A stretch of DNA of 64,000 bases from Cyprinodon diabolis (taxonomy: Eukaryota; Chordata; Actinopteri; Cyprinodontiformes; Cyprinodontidae), in contig CM060064.1 of assembly GCA_030533445.1 (NCBI GenBank), forward strand, positions 28,255,126 to 28,319,125, written 5' to 3'. Positions 13,815-23,200 of this stretch are shown here, piece by piece. Under the pieces are notes generated by a model that worked only from the letters and a program-made list of their open reading frames with translations, was not told where the DNA came from and made no database searches. Every line of letters begins with the position of its first letter. The stretch's first letter is position 1. The position numbers and the translations under genes were made by a program.

Positions 13815-16800
13815 TCATGTTCTACTTTCAAAGGAAGAGGCTCCTTCAAATGTTTCAACTAAAGCTCTGTTAAAGCTGTCAAGGATGGTCTGTGCAAATG
13901 AGATCAAGGGTTGGCCAAGATATGGGTATGTAAACTTAGCAGGTGGCTTCCTTAGACGCTCAGACTTGCGTATTCGTTCTACAGTCACATTGTCCTGAGA
14001 ACCAGGATCGCCCAACTCAGGTGAGTTAGTAGTCTGTTCTGTAGGTTTGTCTAATTCAGTCGATTGTCTCGGTTCAGTTTCAAGTATCTGTTCAATTCTC
14101 TCTATACTCTCATTTGGAGAGGAATGATCTGTTGAATCATCTTCAATTTCTGAATCCCTTTGTTCACTGTCTTTCCTGTTTTCAGGTTCAAGTTCAGCTG
14201 GTGTCACATTCGGTAAGTTTCCATTCAGGTTTTCATTTGGTGTCACATCCGGTAAGTGTCCATTCAAGTTTTCATTTTCCACAGGTTGACCAGAGACAGT
14301 TGGTAAATTCTCAGGTAAATTGTCCAATTTCGGTAAAGGTTTTGACTTAGCACCAGATTCATGTTCAATATACGTGACAGTTTTGGTTGGAGGAAAACTG
14401 TTTGGTTGGACAAATCTGGTTGTTGTCTCGATTTCGATGGGGTAGAAACGGGGACTATACTCATCCTCATCAGAATCAGGAGAATTGTCCTCTGGAGGTA
14501 AGTGAGTTTGCCTGGTTTTAGGTTTTGCAGTTTGCTTTGGTTTTACCATTTCCTCATCCTCAGACAGAAAACCGCAAGGAAGTAATAAGTCACGATGCAG
14601 TGTGCGTAACGGCCCATCTTGACCTTCAGGACATACTGTGTATACAGGCATATCTCCAGCTTTCTTTTGAACAACATATATGGTGGACTCCCATCGATCA
14701 GCAAGTTTGTGTTTGCCGCGAAAGCGGAGGTTACGCACTAGCACTCTGTCACCACTGTCAAGGGTTGACTCTCTTACTCGCATGTCAAATCTTCGCTTGT
14801 TTTTGTCTGCAACCTTCTTTGCATTTGTTGTTGCTAGCTGGTAACTTTCTTTGAGATAGGTTTTAAGATTTCTCACATACTGAGAGTGGGTGGTAGCTGA
14901 ACCTTCCTTAACTGGAAGACCAAAAGCTATGTCAATAGGCAATCTGGGTTGCCGCCCAAACATTAGCTCATAGGGCGAAAACCCGGTAACCTCATTTCTC
15001 GTGCAATTGTATGCGTGAGTGAGGGGTCGAACATGATCTCGCCAGCTGGACTTTTCATTGTCTTTTAAGGTGCCTAACATACTTAGTAGTGTACGATTAT
15101 ATCGTTCTACGGGGTTGCCCCGAGGATGGTAGGGGCTTGTTCGTACTTTTTTAGTGCCAACCAAGGCGCAAAGTTCTTTGATAATCTGTGACTCAAAGTC
15201 ACGGCCTTGGTCACTATGAAGGCGCTCAGGGAAGCCGTAATGAACCAGGAACTGCTCCCAGAGGGTTCTAGCTACAGTTAGGGCTTTTTGGTCTCGTGTC
15301 GGAATGGCCACCGCATACTTAGTAAAGTGGTCGGTAATGACCAAAACATCTTTAGTATGATGGCTGTCTGGTTCTATGGACAGAAAATCCATACAGACAA
15401 GTTCCATCGGGCGGCTTGTCTGTATATTGACTAAGGGCGCAGCCTTTTCAGGTTGGGTTTTTCTTTTGACGCACCTTGGGCAATTTTTTATTTTTGACTC
15501 GACCTCAGATGTCATCTTGGGCCAATAGAAGCGGGATCTGGCTAATTCAAGAGTTCTCTCGCATCCTAAGTGGCCCATTTCATTGTGTAGGCTGTGTAGT
15601 ACAGGGGCTCTTAAGGTTTGGGGTAGGACAAGCTGGTAGACTGTTTTGTTGTCACACTGTCGTTTCCTGTACAACAGACTGTCTTTCATTTCGAAGCGAC
15701 TAATTTCTTTGAGCATGAGGAAAAGCTCTTGGGACTTTATGTCAGAAGGGGCAGATTCTCCTGTCTCATACAATTTTAGAACAACACCAATTACAGGATC
15801 TGCTTGCTGCATTCTAACCAATTCTTCCGTGCTGTACTTAGGGATTGTAGAGAGACCCCTAAAACTGTCATTGTCATCTCCAAACTCTGAAGGAATTGCA
15901 TCAGGATGCACTGCAAGTGACTCAATGAAACATGGAGGGAGATCTGGTCCATTTTGGGTAATCATAGCGTGATATTGGCATGTAGCTTGGACAACATCCA
16001 CAGACGCTAAATGGTGAGAGGTGAACTCATGAATTCTTTGACTCTCCTCTTGGGATGCACTATCATTGGTAAGTTCACCATGAGGCCTCCTTGACAGGCC
16101 ATCAGCATCCTGGTTTTGCTTCCCTGCACGATACTTGATGTCAAAGGTGTACGTTGACAGGGCTGCTAACCAGCGATAACTAGTGGCATCTAATTTGGCT
16201 TTGGTGAGAATGTAGCGAAGGGGATTGTTGTCAGTCACAACTGTGAAAACATTGCCATAAAGGTAATCGTGGAATTTTTCCGTTACAGCCCATTTAAGGG
16301 CTAAGAATTCCAGCTTATAGGCTGGATAACGGGATTCACACTGGGAAAGACCCCTACTTGCGTAAGCTATAACACGGGTCTGCCCATCTTGTTCTTGGTA
16401 TAAAGCCGCACCGAGGCCAACTGTGCTGGCATCGGTATGGAGCACGTAGGGTAGACTGGGGTCTGCAAACCCTAAGACTGGGGACGATGTCAACTTTTCA
16501 ATTATGTCATTGAAAGCATCTTCACATGCCTGTGTCCATCGCTCTCCGAATGGTTCTTTTGGGTTATGGTACTTAGCGGCTAGGTTGATCACTTTTTCCC
16601 TTTTCCGAATGGGAGGATAGCCGGCTGTGAGGTTTGTTAAGGGTTTTACGATCTTTGAGTACCCTTCTACGAACCTTCTGTAGTATCCTGTGAACCCAAG
16701 GAATGACCTAAGGTCTTTTAAGGTCTGGGGCCTTGGCCAGGTCTTGAGAGCTTCAGTCTTTTGGGGATCAGTCTCTACTCCGTTCCTTGAGACAATGTGC

Positions 16801-18539
16801 CCCAGATAGCGAACGGATGTCTGAAAGAAATGGCACTTTTCAGATGATAGTTTAAGACCGTTCTCTCGTAACCGGTTCAGGACATTTGTGAGACGGGTTT
16901 CATGTTCCTCAAGAGTTTTTGAAAAGACGATTATATCATCTAGGAAAACGAGCACTTCACGCAAATTGATGTCCCCCATGCACTTTTCCATTAAGCGCTG
17001 AAAAGTGCTTGGCGCGTTCGTGATGCCCTGTGGCATACGGTTCCACTCCCAAAACCCGAGAGGGCACACAAATGCCGTTTTTTCTTTGTCACACTCTGCC
17101 ATCTCAATTTGGTAATACCCACTTTTTAGGTCCATGACCGAGAACCATTGTGACCCACTGAGGGCAGAAAAGGAGTCTTCGAGGTTTGGTAATGCATATG
17201 CATCTTTGATTGTCTGCATGTTTAATTTTCTGTAATCCACACATAATCGGACGTCACCATTTTTCTTTTTGACCACAACAATTGGCGATGCATATGGAGA
17301 TTGAGATTCCCGAATTATACCAGCCTCAAGAAGTGATTGCAAATGACGCCGCACTGCGTCATAGTCCTGTGGGTGAATCGGACGTGGACGATGTTTAAAG
17401 GGGGTCTCATCTTTTAATTTGATAAAATGTTTCACTTTTGTTGCATGTCCATAGTCCAAATCGTGATGTGAAAACACGTCAGAGTAAGTGTTCAGTGTTT
17501 CAGTCATGTGACTTTTCCACTTGTCAGGGAGAGAGTCTCCAAAGTCAAATTTTAGACTTGATTCAGTAAGGAAAGCCTGTTGATCAGTATGCACAGTGAA
17601 CTGTTGATGACAGCTGGCTGTGGTTTGAGTGGAAATGATTTCAACGGCACTGAGCTCGGCAAAAACACACCTCACTGGTAAGCATATGTCACGATCAGTT
17701 TCATTTCTTACTACAACTGGTATTTTGTAAGGAGAGTCGTTTGGAAGTGTTATGATACAGCTGTCAATGAAAATGCCACCAGGTAAAGATGACATGCTGG
17801 GTTGCTCAACCAGAGCCCACTTCTCATTAGTTGTGCCATCAATATTTGCAAATGCCTCGAGCACCACTCTCTGACCAGCAGGGATCACATTTGGCTCAAT
17901 ATTTCGCAAGTTTACCAAGCCAAGCTGAACATTTGAGTTTTGATTATGTCTGAATTGCAAGGTTCTTAGAACTTGGTGATAGCCAGAGTAAGGGTTTGTC
18001 TGAAGGTAATCATCATCACAGAACTGTTCATAAAGTGGGTCTAGAGTGTTGGTCCCAATCAGTAAGGGGGTGAGACTATTGGATCTGACATCTGGTACTA
18101 TGAGGGCAAGTGTCTCAATTTCAGGTTCAGTAGAAATGAACTCTTTCGGGAACTGGATAGTTACTTGTACATACCCCATGTATGGCACTGAATGGCCATT
18201 TGCCCCTTCAATCTCAAGTAAGTCATTGACAGGGTAAATAGTGTGGTCTGAGAGGTAACTCTTATAAAAGGACTGGGACATGGTAGTTACCTGAGAACCA
18301 GTGTCAAGCAATGAATTACACTCAAGCCCATTAACTTTAACATTAGCTGTACTCTTACTTCCAACTAACCCCTTAGGTAGCTTTCTGGTTCTAGTTACTT
18401 TGTGTTCTTTCAGTTTGGCTCTCGGTTTTGTCTTTGGTTCAGTAGTGGGACTTTTGAGTTTGTTTGTTTCCATTTGTCCCTCAATAGAAACAGGGTTCAG
18501 TTTAAAGGTTGATTGGGCATTGGGTTGTTTTTTTCCCAA
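13815..18539 (-). CDS. pol: Gypsy Pol polyprotein (protease-RT-RNase H-integrase)
   Basis: Open for 1574 codons. Aspartic protease DTGS at about residue 79. Reverse transcriptase has FLDD at about 532-535 and MPQG before it. RNase H has HTDAS near 701. Integrase has an HHCC zinc region near 985-1023 and a catalytic D, D, E set near 1051, 1110 and 1145 (SDQG and NPVERYN contexts). The last 200 or so residues are acidic, with two NENLNG units. No ATG is needed: the frame opens inside the end of gag in the -1 frame, so it is probably made as Gag-Pol by frameshifting; the first listed codon is TTG. I see no stop or frame break. Confidence 0.94.
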   Translation of the reverse strand: MGKKQPNAQSTFKLNPVSIEGQMETNKLKSPTTEPKTKPRAKLKEHKVTRTRKLPKGLVGSKSTANVKVNGLECNSLLDTGSQVTTMSQSFYKSYLSDHTIYPVNDLLEIEGANGHSVPYMGYVQVTIQFPKEFISTEPEIETLALIVPDVRSNSLTPLLIGTNTLDPLYEQFCDDDYLQTNPYSGYHQVLRTLQFRHNQNSNVQLGLVNLRNIEPNVIPAGQRVVLEAFANIDGTTNEKWALVEQPSMSSLPGGIFIDSCIITLPNDSPYKIPVVVRNETDRDICLPVRCVFAELSAVEIISTQTTASCHQQFTVHTDQQAFLTESSLKFDFGDSLPDKWKSHMTETLNTYSDVFSHHDLDYGHATKVKHFIKLKDETPFKHRPRPIHPQDYDAVRRHLQSLLEAGIIRESQSPYASPIVVVKKKNGDVRLCVDYRKLNMQTIKDAYALPNLEDSFSALSGSQWFSVMDLKSGYYQIEMAECDKEKTAFVCPLGFWEWNRMPQGITNAPSTFQRLMEKCMGDINLREVLVFLDDIIVFSKTLEEHETRLTNVLNRLRENGLKLSSEKCHFFQTSVRYLGHIVSRNGVETDPQKTEALKTWPRPQTLKDLRSFLGFTGYYRRFVEGYSKIVKPLTNLTAGYPPIRKREKVINLAAKYHNPKEPFGERWTQACEDAFNDIIEKLTSSPVLGFADPSLPYVLHTDASTVGLGAALYQEQDGQTRVIAYASRGLSQCESRYPAYKLEFLALKWAVTEKFHDYLYGNVFTVVTDNNPLRYILTKAKLDATSYRWLAALSTYTFDIKYRAGKQNQDADGLSRRPHGELTNDSASQEESQRIHEFTSHHLASVDVVQATCQYHAMITQNGPDLPPCFIESLAVHPDAIPSEFGDDNDSFRGLSTIPKYSTEELVRMQQADPVIGVVLKLYETGESAPSDIKSQELFLMLKEISRFEMKDSLLYRKRQCDNKTVYQLVLPQTLRAPVLHSLHNEMGHLGCERTLELARSRFYWPKMTSEVESKIKNCPRCVKRKTQPEKAAPLVNIQTSRPMELVCMDFLSIEPDSHHTKDVLVITDHFTKYAVAIPTRDQKALTVARTLWEQFLVHYGFPERLHSDQGRDFESQIIKELCALVGTKKVRTSPYHPRGNPVERYNRTLLSMLGTLKDNEKSSWRDHVRPLTHAYNCTRNEVTGFSPYELMFGRQPRLPIDIAFGLPVKEGSATTHSQYVRNLKTYLKESYQLATTNAKKVADKNKRRFDMRVRESTLDSGDRVLVRNLRFRGKHKLADRWESTIYVVQKKAGDMPVYTVCPEGQDGPLRTLHRDLLLPCGFLSEDEEMVKPKQTAKPKTRQTHLPPEDNSPDSDEDEYSPRFYPIEIETTTRFVQPNSFPPTKTVTYIEHESGAKSKPLPKLDNLPENLPTVSGQPVENENLNGHLPDVTPNENLNGNLPNVTPAELEPENRKDSEQRDSEIEDDSTDHSSPNESIERIEQILETEPRQSTELDKPTEQTTNSPELGDPGSQDNVTVERIRKSERLRKPPAKFTYPYLGQPLISFAQTILDSFNRALVETFEGASSFESRT

Positions 18540-20212
18540 GCCTGCTGTTTTTCTTTCAACAGGTTTCTCTTGGCAGACACTAAGGTAGGATTAGGAGGGT
18601 CATTGCAGTTAGTCGCAATATGTCCGTCCTCTCCACACCGGAAACAGTACCATGGTTTTGGTTTTGACCTGAATGTTGAAGGTGTGGTTTCTGAAGTTAT
18701 TTCAGTTGTTGGTGTCCTTGGTGTCTCTCTTTGTTTGTCTTTGTCTTTTTTCTTCGCAGGTTTTTGTGCACTGTGTTTTTCTTGTTTAGGGCTGGAGAGA
18801 GCAGCTATTTGAGCCTGCAGTTCTACAATCTGCCTTTGGATCTGCCGAACTGCTAATGGTGGGGTAGCAAGAGATGCTGATAGGTCATATTCAGCAGTGT
18901 CTGAAAGATAAACATCATGCACTTGCGCACCAGCTTGTGCTTTTGGTTTTTGGAAACCAAGATGTTGTTTCATTCTGTTAGCTTTGGCAGTTTGCTTGTC
19001 TTCTTCAGTGCGCAAAAGCAATAAAAGCTCTGGAAAAGTAGGTGGACTGTCTTTTCTCTGCTCAAGCTGAAGAGCTGTAATCAGTGCATTGTTCCAGCAG
19101 CCTCTACAAAACTGCTTTAAGAGCTGTTTATCTGAATCCTGAGGTGAAATGGTTTTCATTTTCACAACTCTGTTTAAGATTGTCTGTAGCCGTTGGAGAT
19201 AACTAGATGGTCGCTCACCTGAATTCTGGTTGACGTTTAAGAACTGGGCGAATAGCTCATCCCCATCTTCGACAGTGGCATAAGCTGAGTCAAGTACATC
19301 CAAGAATGCTTGTGGGCTAGCATGAGGACCCAAAGATTTTACTACAGTGGCTGCAGGAGGCAGTAAGCTATCGATGATTTTCCTTACTAGTTGTGCACTG
19401 GAAACAGTTGGATCAGCTAAGTGACATTCAATACTGTTCCTCCAAGTTTCATAGTCAACTTCAAAATTTGAGCATGGAACTCTGCCAGAAAAGGGTCTCA
19501 GTTTAGTTGGTGCGTGTATCTGAGAAGTAAGATCTGCGGTTTTGACAATGTGCTCAACTACTAAACGTTGCACCTCAGGTGGGTTCAGATGATCAGAAGA
19601 CTGCGAAAAGGAAGATGCAGACTCCTTAAAAGCTGGCATAGCGGCTGCAGGTGGTTTAGAGGTAGAGCTAGATGGGTCAAGAATGGGGTTTGGTTCCATG
19701 ATAACTGAGTCCGTGGCATTTGGGGAAAGAGGTTCTCCAGGGAGTGCTACAGCTGGTTCTTGAACTAACTCAGTCTGCTCACTCTGACAATACTCCCCTA
19801 CAACCCCAGCAATTCTGGCTAGTTCATCACGTACTATATGTTCAAAAGGTTTCCCACTGAGTTTTGCAATATTCTGAAGGTCTGACAGAAAAGTTGTAGT
19901 TAGACCTATACCCTTCTTGCTAGAATATACACTAGCTAGGGCTTCGATGTGAAAGATAACATTGCTATCAGAATCGCTTTTTCTATCAAGAGGTAAGTCT
20001 TTTTCAAGTGCCTGCACAGCAGCACCAGATGTATACTCGACAATACCTTTGCCATAAAACTCAGAGGTTAGTTCTGAACCCGTGATCACTCGGTCAATAG
20101 ACCCAAATTTCTTCAAAAACTCATAAAGCTCTTCATCTTCAACAGTCTTGGTTAATCCCGTGACAAGAAGGGAGTTGGGAACCTTAATGTTTTCAGTTTC
20201 AATCACATCCAT
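18497..20212 (-). CDS. gag: Gypsy Gag, PNMA-like, with CCHC zinc knuckle
   Basis: 571 residues from ATG. An N-terminal region (about 13-95) looks like the RRM-like fold of PNMA/ZCCHC12/ZCCHC18 proteins (SLLVTGL start, GKGIVEY). The capsid-like region (about 236-410) contains LRPFSGRVP, TWRNSIE, SLLPPAATVVKSLG and EDGDELFAQFLN, all PNMA-type signatures. A lysine-rich stretch follows, then a CCHC knuckle at C523, C526, H531 and C536. The Gag would form the particle and bind RNA. The frame overlaps pol by 43 nt. It is the upstream frame after the 5' LTR with a leader of about 107 nt. Confidence 0.93.
   Translation of the reverse strand: MDVIETENIKVPNSLLVTGLTKTVEDEELYEFLKKFGSIDRVITGSELTSEFYGKGIVEYTSGAAVQALEKDLPLDRKSDSDSNVIFHIEALASVYSSKKGIGLTTTFLSDLQNIAKLSGKPFEHIVRDELARIAGVVGEYCQSEQTELVQEPAVALPGEPLSPNATDSVIMEPNPILDPSSSTSKPPAAAMPAFKESASSFSQSSDHLNPPEVQRLVVEHIVKTADLTSQIHAPTKLRPFSGRVPCSNFEVDYETWRNSIECHLADPTVSSAQLVRKIIDSLLPPAATVVKSLGPHASPQAFLDVLDSAYATVEDGDELFAQFLNVNQNSGERPSSYLQRLQTILNRVVKMKTISPQDSDKQLLKQFCRGCWNNALITALQLEQRKDSPPTFPELLLLLRTEEDKQTAKANRMKQHLGFQKPKAQAGAQVHDVYLSDTAEYDLSASLATPPLAVRQIQRQIVELQAQIAALSSPKQEKHSAQKPAKKKDKDKQRETPRTPTTEITSETTPSTFRSKPKPWYCFRCGEDGHIATNCNDPPNPTLVSAKRNLLKEKQQAWEKNNPMPNQPLN
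18527..18533 (-). promoter_or_regulatory. -1 ribosomal frameshift heptamer (gag to pol)
   Basis: Minus strand A AAA AAC, read in gag frame as GAA AAA AAC, is a canonical -1 slippery heptamer. Slipping back one base continues with CAA in the pol frame. It lies inside the 43-nt gag/pol overlap. Downstream structure was not evaluated. Confidence 0.85.
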
Positions 20213-20296
20213 TTTAGTGTAAATTAGCCAATCAACAGTTAAGGTAGAATCTAGTGGTCACACGGTTTCAGCGTTATTGCCTTCTCAAAGCTCCTG

Positions 20297-20308
20297 GCTG
20301 GCTCGCCA
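20297..20308 (-). other. Candidate primer binding site
   Basis: About 11 nt inside the 5' LTR the minus strand reads TGGCGAGCCAGCC, beginning with TGG as tRNA-primer sites do. The tRNA was not identified and the offset from the LTR is larger than usual. Confidence 0.4.
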
Positions 20309-20319
20309 CGTTTTTACCG

Positions 20320-21839
20320 TGTAACCCACTTCAAGGTATGTACACGTCACAGACTAGGTTCGTAGGAGCTGAGAGAGAGAGCAATAACCAAACACACAGG
20401 TGATTGTAGTTATTGTAGATTTTAGTTGCCAAAAAGAACACTGCAACATATAATACAACACACAATAGTAACAACGTAACCTATGGGCCCTTTAACTAAG
20501 AAAGTAAAGTGTCTCTTAGAGAGTCTGATTTTCCTTTGCTCCTTCTTGAGAGCTGTTGCTCTTAGTTCAGTCAATGTCAGTTGTAAAAGTCGGGGGAAAA
20601 TAGTCAAAAGTCAAGGGGGGGTTTATCCATGTGCACTTTTCGAGGTAGACTCAAGGTGGTGTCAGTCAGGATGACTGGCACGATCATACCATAGACAGAT
20701 TGGTGGTTCCGCCGTATGATGGTGTAGAAACTCTGGATTCAAGCTGGGAGGCTCGCCATCAATGGGTCATAGAATCAGCCTTCCTGGACATGAGGGCTAG
20801 AATCTTCTGATTTTCTTGGACTCATCAAAAAGACCTGACCTGCATTTAGAAACAGGTTTATAGTCTAAACTCTTATATATTCATCTCGTTCATTATAATC
20901 AAAGTGTTGTACAACTATAAATGCATTTTCCAAATATTAAACTGTATAAAGTTATAACAAGCAGATAACAATTACTTTTGTGACTTCCAATTATTACTGT
21001 TTCAGAATAATTCCATTCTAACCCATTACAGACAAAGCATAAATTGAAATGTGATTATTTGGTCACACTTTAACAAATAAATTATCTTACTAATGAATTG
21101 AAAATTATGTTTCAAAGTAAAATGCATAAACTTTGTTCAACATTTATGCAACATCTCTTTTTAACTCTCTTTTTAACATATTTTTATATTTTAAACCAAA
21201 ATACATTGCTTTCAGCTCCATGAATTAACATAAATTATATTTTTTACCATCTTTAATCTATGAAATTAATAATTTACAGTCAAATACCTTTCATGTAAAT
21301 CAATATGAGTTTACTGTAGTAACACTGCGTGCATTACTGCAGATATTTGGTTCAGTAATTAAATAAAATGTCCACTGTAACATAAATCCTCTGTAAATTA
21401 ACTTAAAGTGTGCAAAATAACGTTTTTCAATCACTATCATTGAAACAACATGACATGTAATCATACAGTAATTAACACAATTGAGAGCTAGCTTACCAAG
21501 GGATGGTGTTGTGTTTACCCACTAACTTCGCTCCCTCTGTGCTTATCCACGCTCTAAACAGGATTTTTACAAAGTTAACACCATTAACTGACACAACCAA
21601 AAGTTTGAGCACCGAAAAATATGGTTTTCATACCTTTTCCTCTCTTTTCTCATCACACGTGGGTGAAAGAGCAGGGCTCCGTGAGTCAATTAACGAGGTT
21701 AAGCTAGATGCGCTTTTCTAAGCATCGCACTTCCGGTATTATCAAAATAAACTTCCGGTTTTCAAAATAAAACCCATTATCAATAAAAGTATGTAGAAGA
21801 AAACAAAAATAGTACTTTAACCCTAACTGGTGGGTTACA
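20320..21839 (-). repeat. 5' LTR of the Gypsy element
   Basis: Same length and apparently the same sequence as 12265-13784. As the 5' LTR on the minus strand it should carry the element promoter; I did not identify a TATA box with confidence. Confidence 0.95.
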
Positions 21840-22776
21840 CTGGTATTTTGGCCCATTCCTCCATGCAGATCTCCTCTAGAGCAGTGATGTTCTGGGGCTG
21901 TTGCTGGGCAACACGGACTTTCAACTCCCTCCAAAGATTTTCTATGGGGTTGAGATCTGGAGACTGGCTAGGCCACTCCAGGACCTTGAAATGCTTCTTA
22001 CGAAGCCACTCCTTCGTTACCCGGGCGGTGTGTTTGGGATCATTGTCATACTGAAAGACCCAGCCACGTTTCATCTTCAATGCCCTTGCTGATGGAAGGA
22101 GGTTTTCACTCAAAATTTGACGATACATGGCCCCATTCATTCTTTCCTTCACACGGATCAGTCGTCCTGGTCCCTTAGCAGAAAAACAGCCCCAAAGCAT
22201 GATGTTTCCACCCCCATGCTTCACTGTAGGTATGGTGTTCTTTGGATGCAACTCAGCATTCTCTCTCCTCCAAACATGACGAGTAGAGTTTTTACCAAAA
22301 AGTTCTATTTTGGTTTCATGTGACCATATGATATTCTCCCAGTCATCGTCTGGATCATCCAAATGCTCTCTAGCAAAGTTGAGACGGGCCTTGACATGTA
22401 CTGGCTTAAGCAGGGGGACATGTCTGGCACTGCAGGATTTGAGTCCCTGGCGGCGTAGTGTGTTACTGATGGTAGCCTTTGTTACTTTGGTCCCAGCTCT
22501 CTGCAGGTCATTCACTAGGTCCCCCCGTGTGGTTCTGGGATTTTTACTCACCATTCTTGTGATCATTTTGACCCCAAGGGGTGAGATCTTGCGTGGAGCC
22601 CCAGATCGAGGAAGATTATCAGTGGTCTTGTATGTTTTCCATTTTCTAACAATTGATCCCACAGTTGATTTCTTCACACCAAGCTGTTTACCTATTGCAG
22701 ATTCAGACTTCCCAGCCTGGTGCAGGTCTATAATTTTGTTTCGGGTGTCCTTTGACAGCTCTCTAGTTTTGGCCAT
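21840..22776 (-). pseudogene. Tc1 transposase, N-terminal and catalytic part
   Basis: Opens with [13 protein letters not shown] and a paired-like helix-turn-helix region (about 5-110, GRP-like PRSGAPRK near 56-63). The DDE domain keeps YDNDPKHT (D244) and PIENLW (E279), spaced as in DD34E. The first catalytic position reads WSHETK, with histidine at residue 153 where the family has aspartate. The frame is cut at the Gypsy junction; five further bases of the open frame are LTR sequence. The remaining C-terminus is at 12175-12264. Loss of D153 and the interruption both argue that this copy is dead. Confidence 0.92.
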
Positions 22777-23142
22777 GGTGGAGTTTAGAGTGTGACTGTT
22801 TGAGGTTGTGGACAGGTGTCTTTTATACTGATAACGGGTTCAAACAGTTGCCATTAATGAAGGTAACGAGTGGAGGACAGAGGAGCCTCTTACAGAAGAA
22901 GTTACAGGTGTGTGAGAGCCAGAAATCTTGCTTGTTTGTAACTGACCAAATACTTATTTTCCACCATATTTTGCAAATTTATTTGCAAAATAAAAATCAG
23001 ACAATGTGATTTTCTGGATTTTTTTTCTCATTTTGTCTCTCATAGTTGAGGTATATCTATGATGAAAATTACCGGCCTCTCTCATCTTTTTAAGTGGGAG
23101 AACTTGCACTATTGGTGGCTGACTAAATACTTTTTTGCCCCA

Positions 23143-23145
<3 letters not shown>

Positions 23146-23198
<53 letters not shown>
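23146..23198. repeat. (TA)n microsatellite, right flank of the Tc1
   Basis: TA tract directly after the Tc1 end, the partner of 11873-11958. Confidence 0.95.

Positions 23199-23200
<2 letters not shown>

Larger units (their letters stand above)
12265..21839 (-). mobile_element. Ty3/Gypsy LTR retrotransposon, apparently complete
   Basis: LTRs at 12265-13784 (3') and 20320-21839 (5') are each 1520 bp and keep a constant 8055-bp offset. They begin TGTAACCC and end GGGTTACA. A 4-bp duplication, CTGG, flanks the element at 12261-12264 and 21840-21843. Inside are gag (18497-20212) and pol (13815-18539) on the minus strand, both open. Domain order protease, RT, RNase H, integrase is the Ty3/Gypsy order. 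No envelope gene is seen. The Gag resembles the PNMA family, so it belongs to the Gypsy lineage thought to have given rise to vertebrate PNMA genes. Equal LTRs and open frames point to recent insertion. Confidence 0.95.
11959..23145 (-). mobile_element. Tc1-like transposon interrupted by a Ty3/Gypsy element
   Basis: Both ends begin CAGTGGGGCAAAAAAGTATT in inverted orientation and border TA. The inverted repeats stay closely similar for about 200 bp and contain inner 'aagtatttggtca' repeats, the IR/DR arrangement of some Tc1 families. The Gypsy occupies 12265-21839. Without it and one 4-bp duplication the element is about 1.6 kb, the normal Tc1 size. The transposase runs on the minus strand in two parts, 21840-22776 and 12175-12264. 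It shares orientation with the Gypsy. Confidence 0.93.

Noticed and set aside
22310..22795. 161-codon plus-strand open frame
   Set aside because: Antisense shadow of the interrupted Tc1 transposase.
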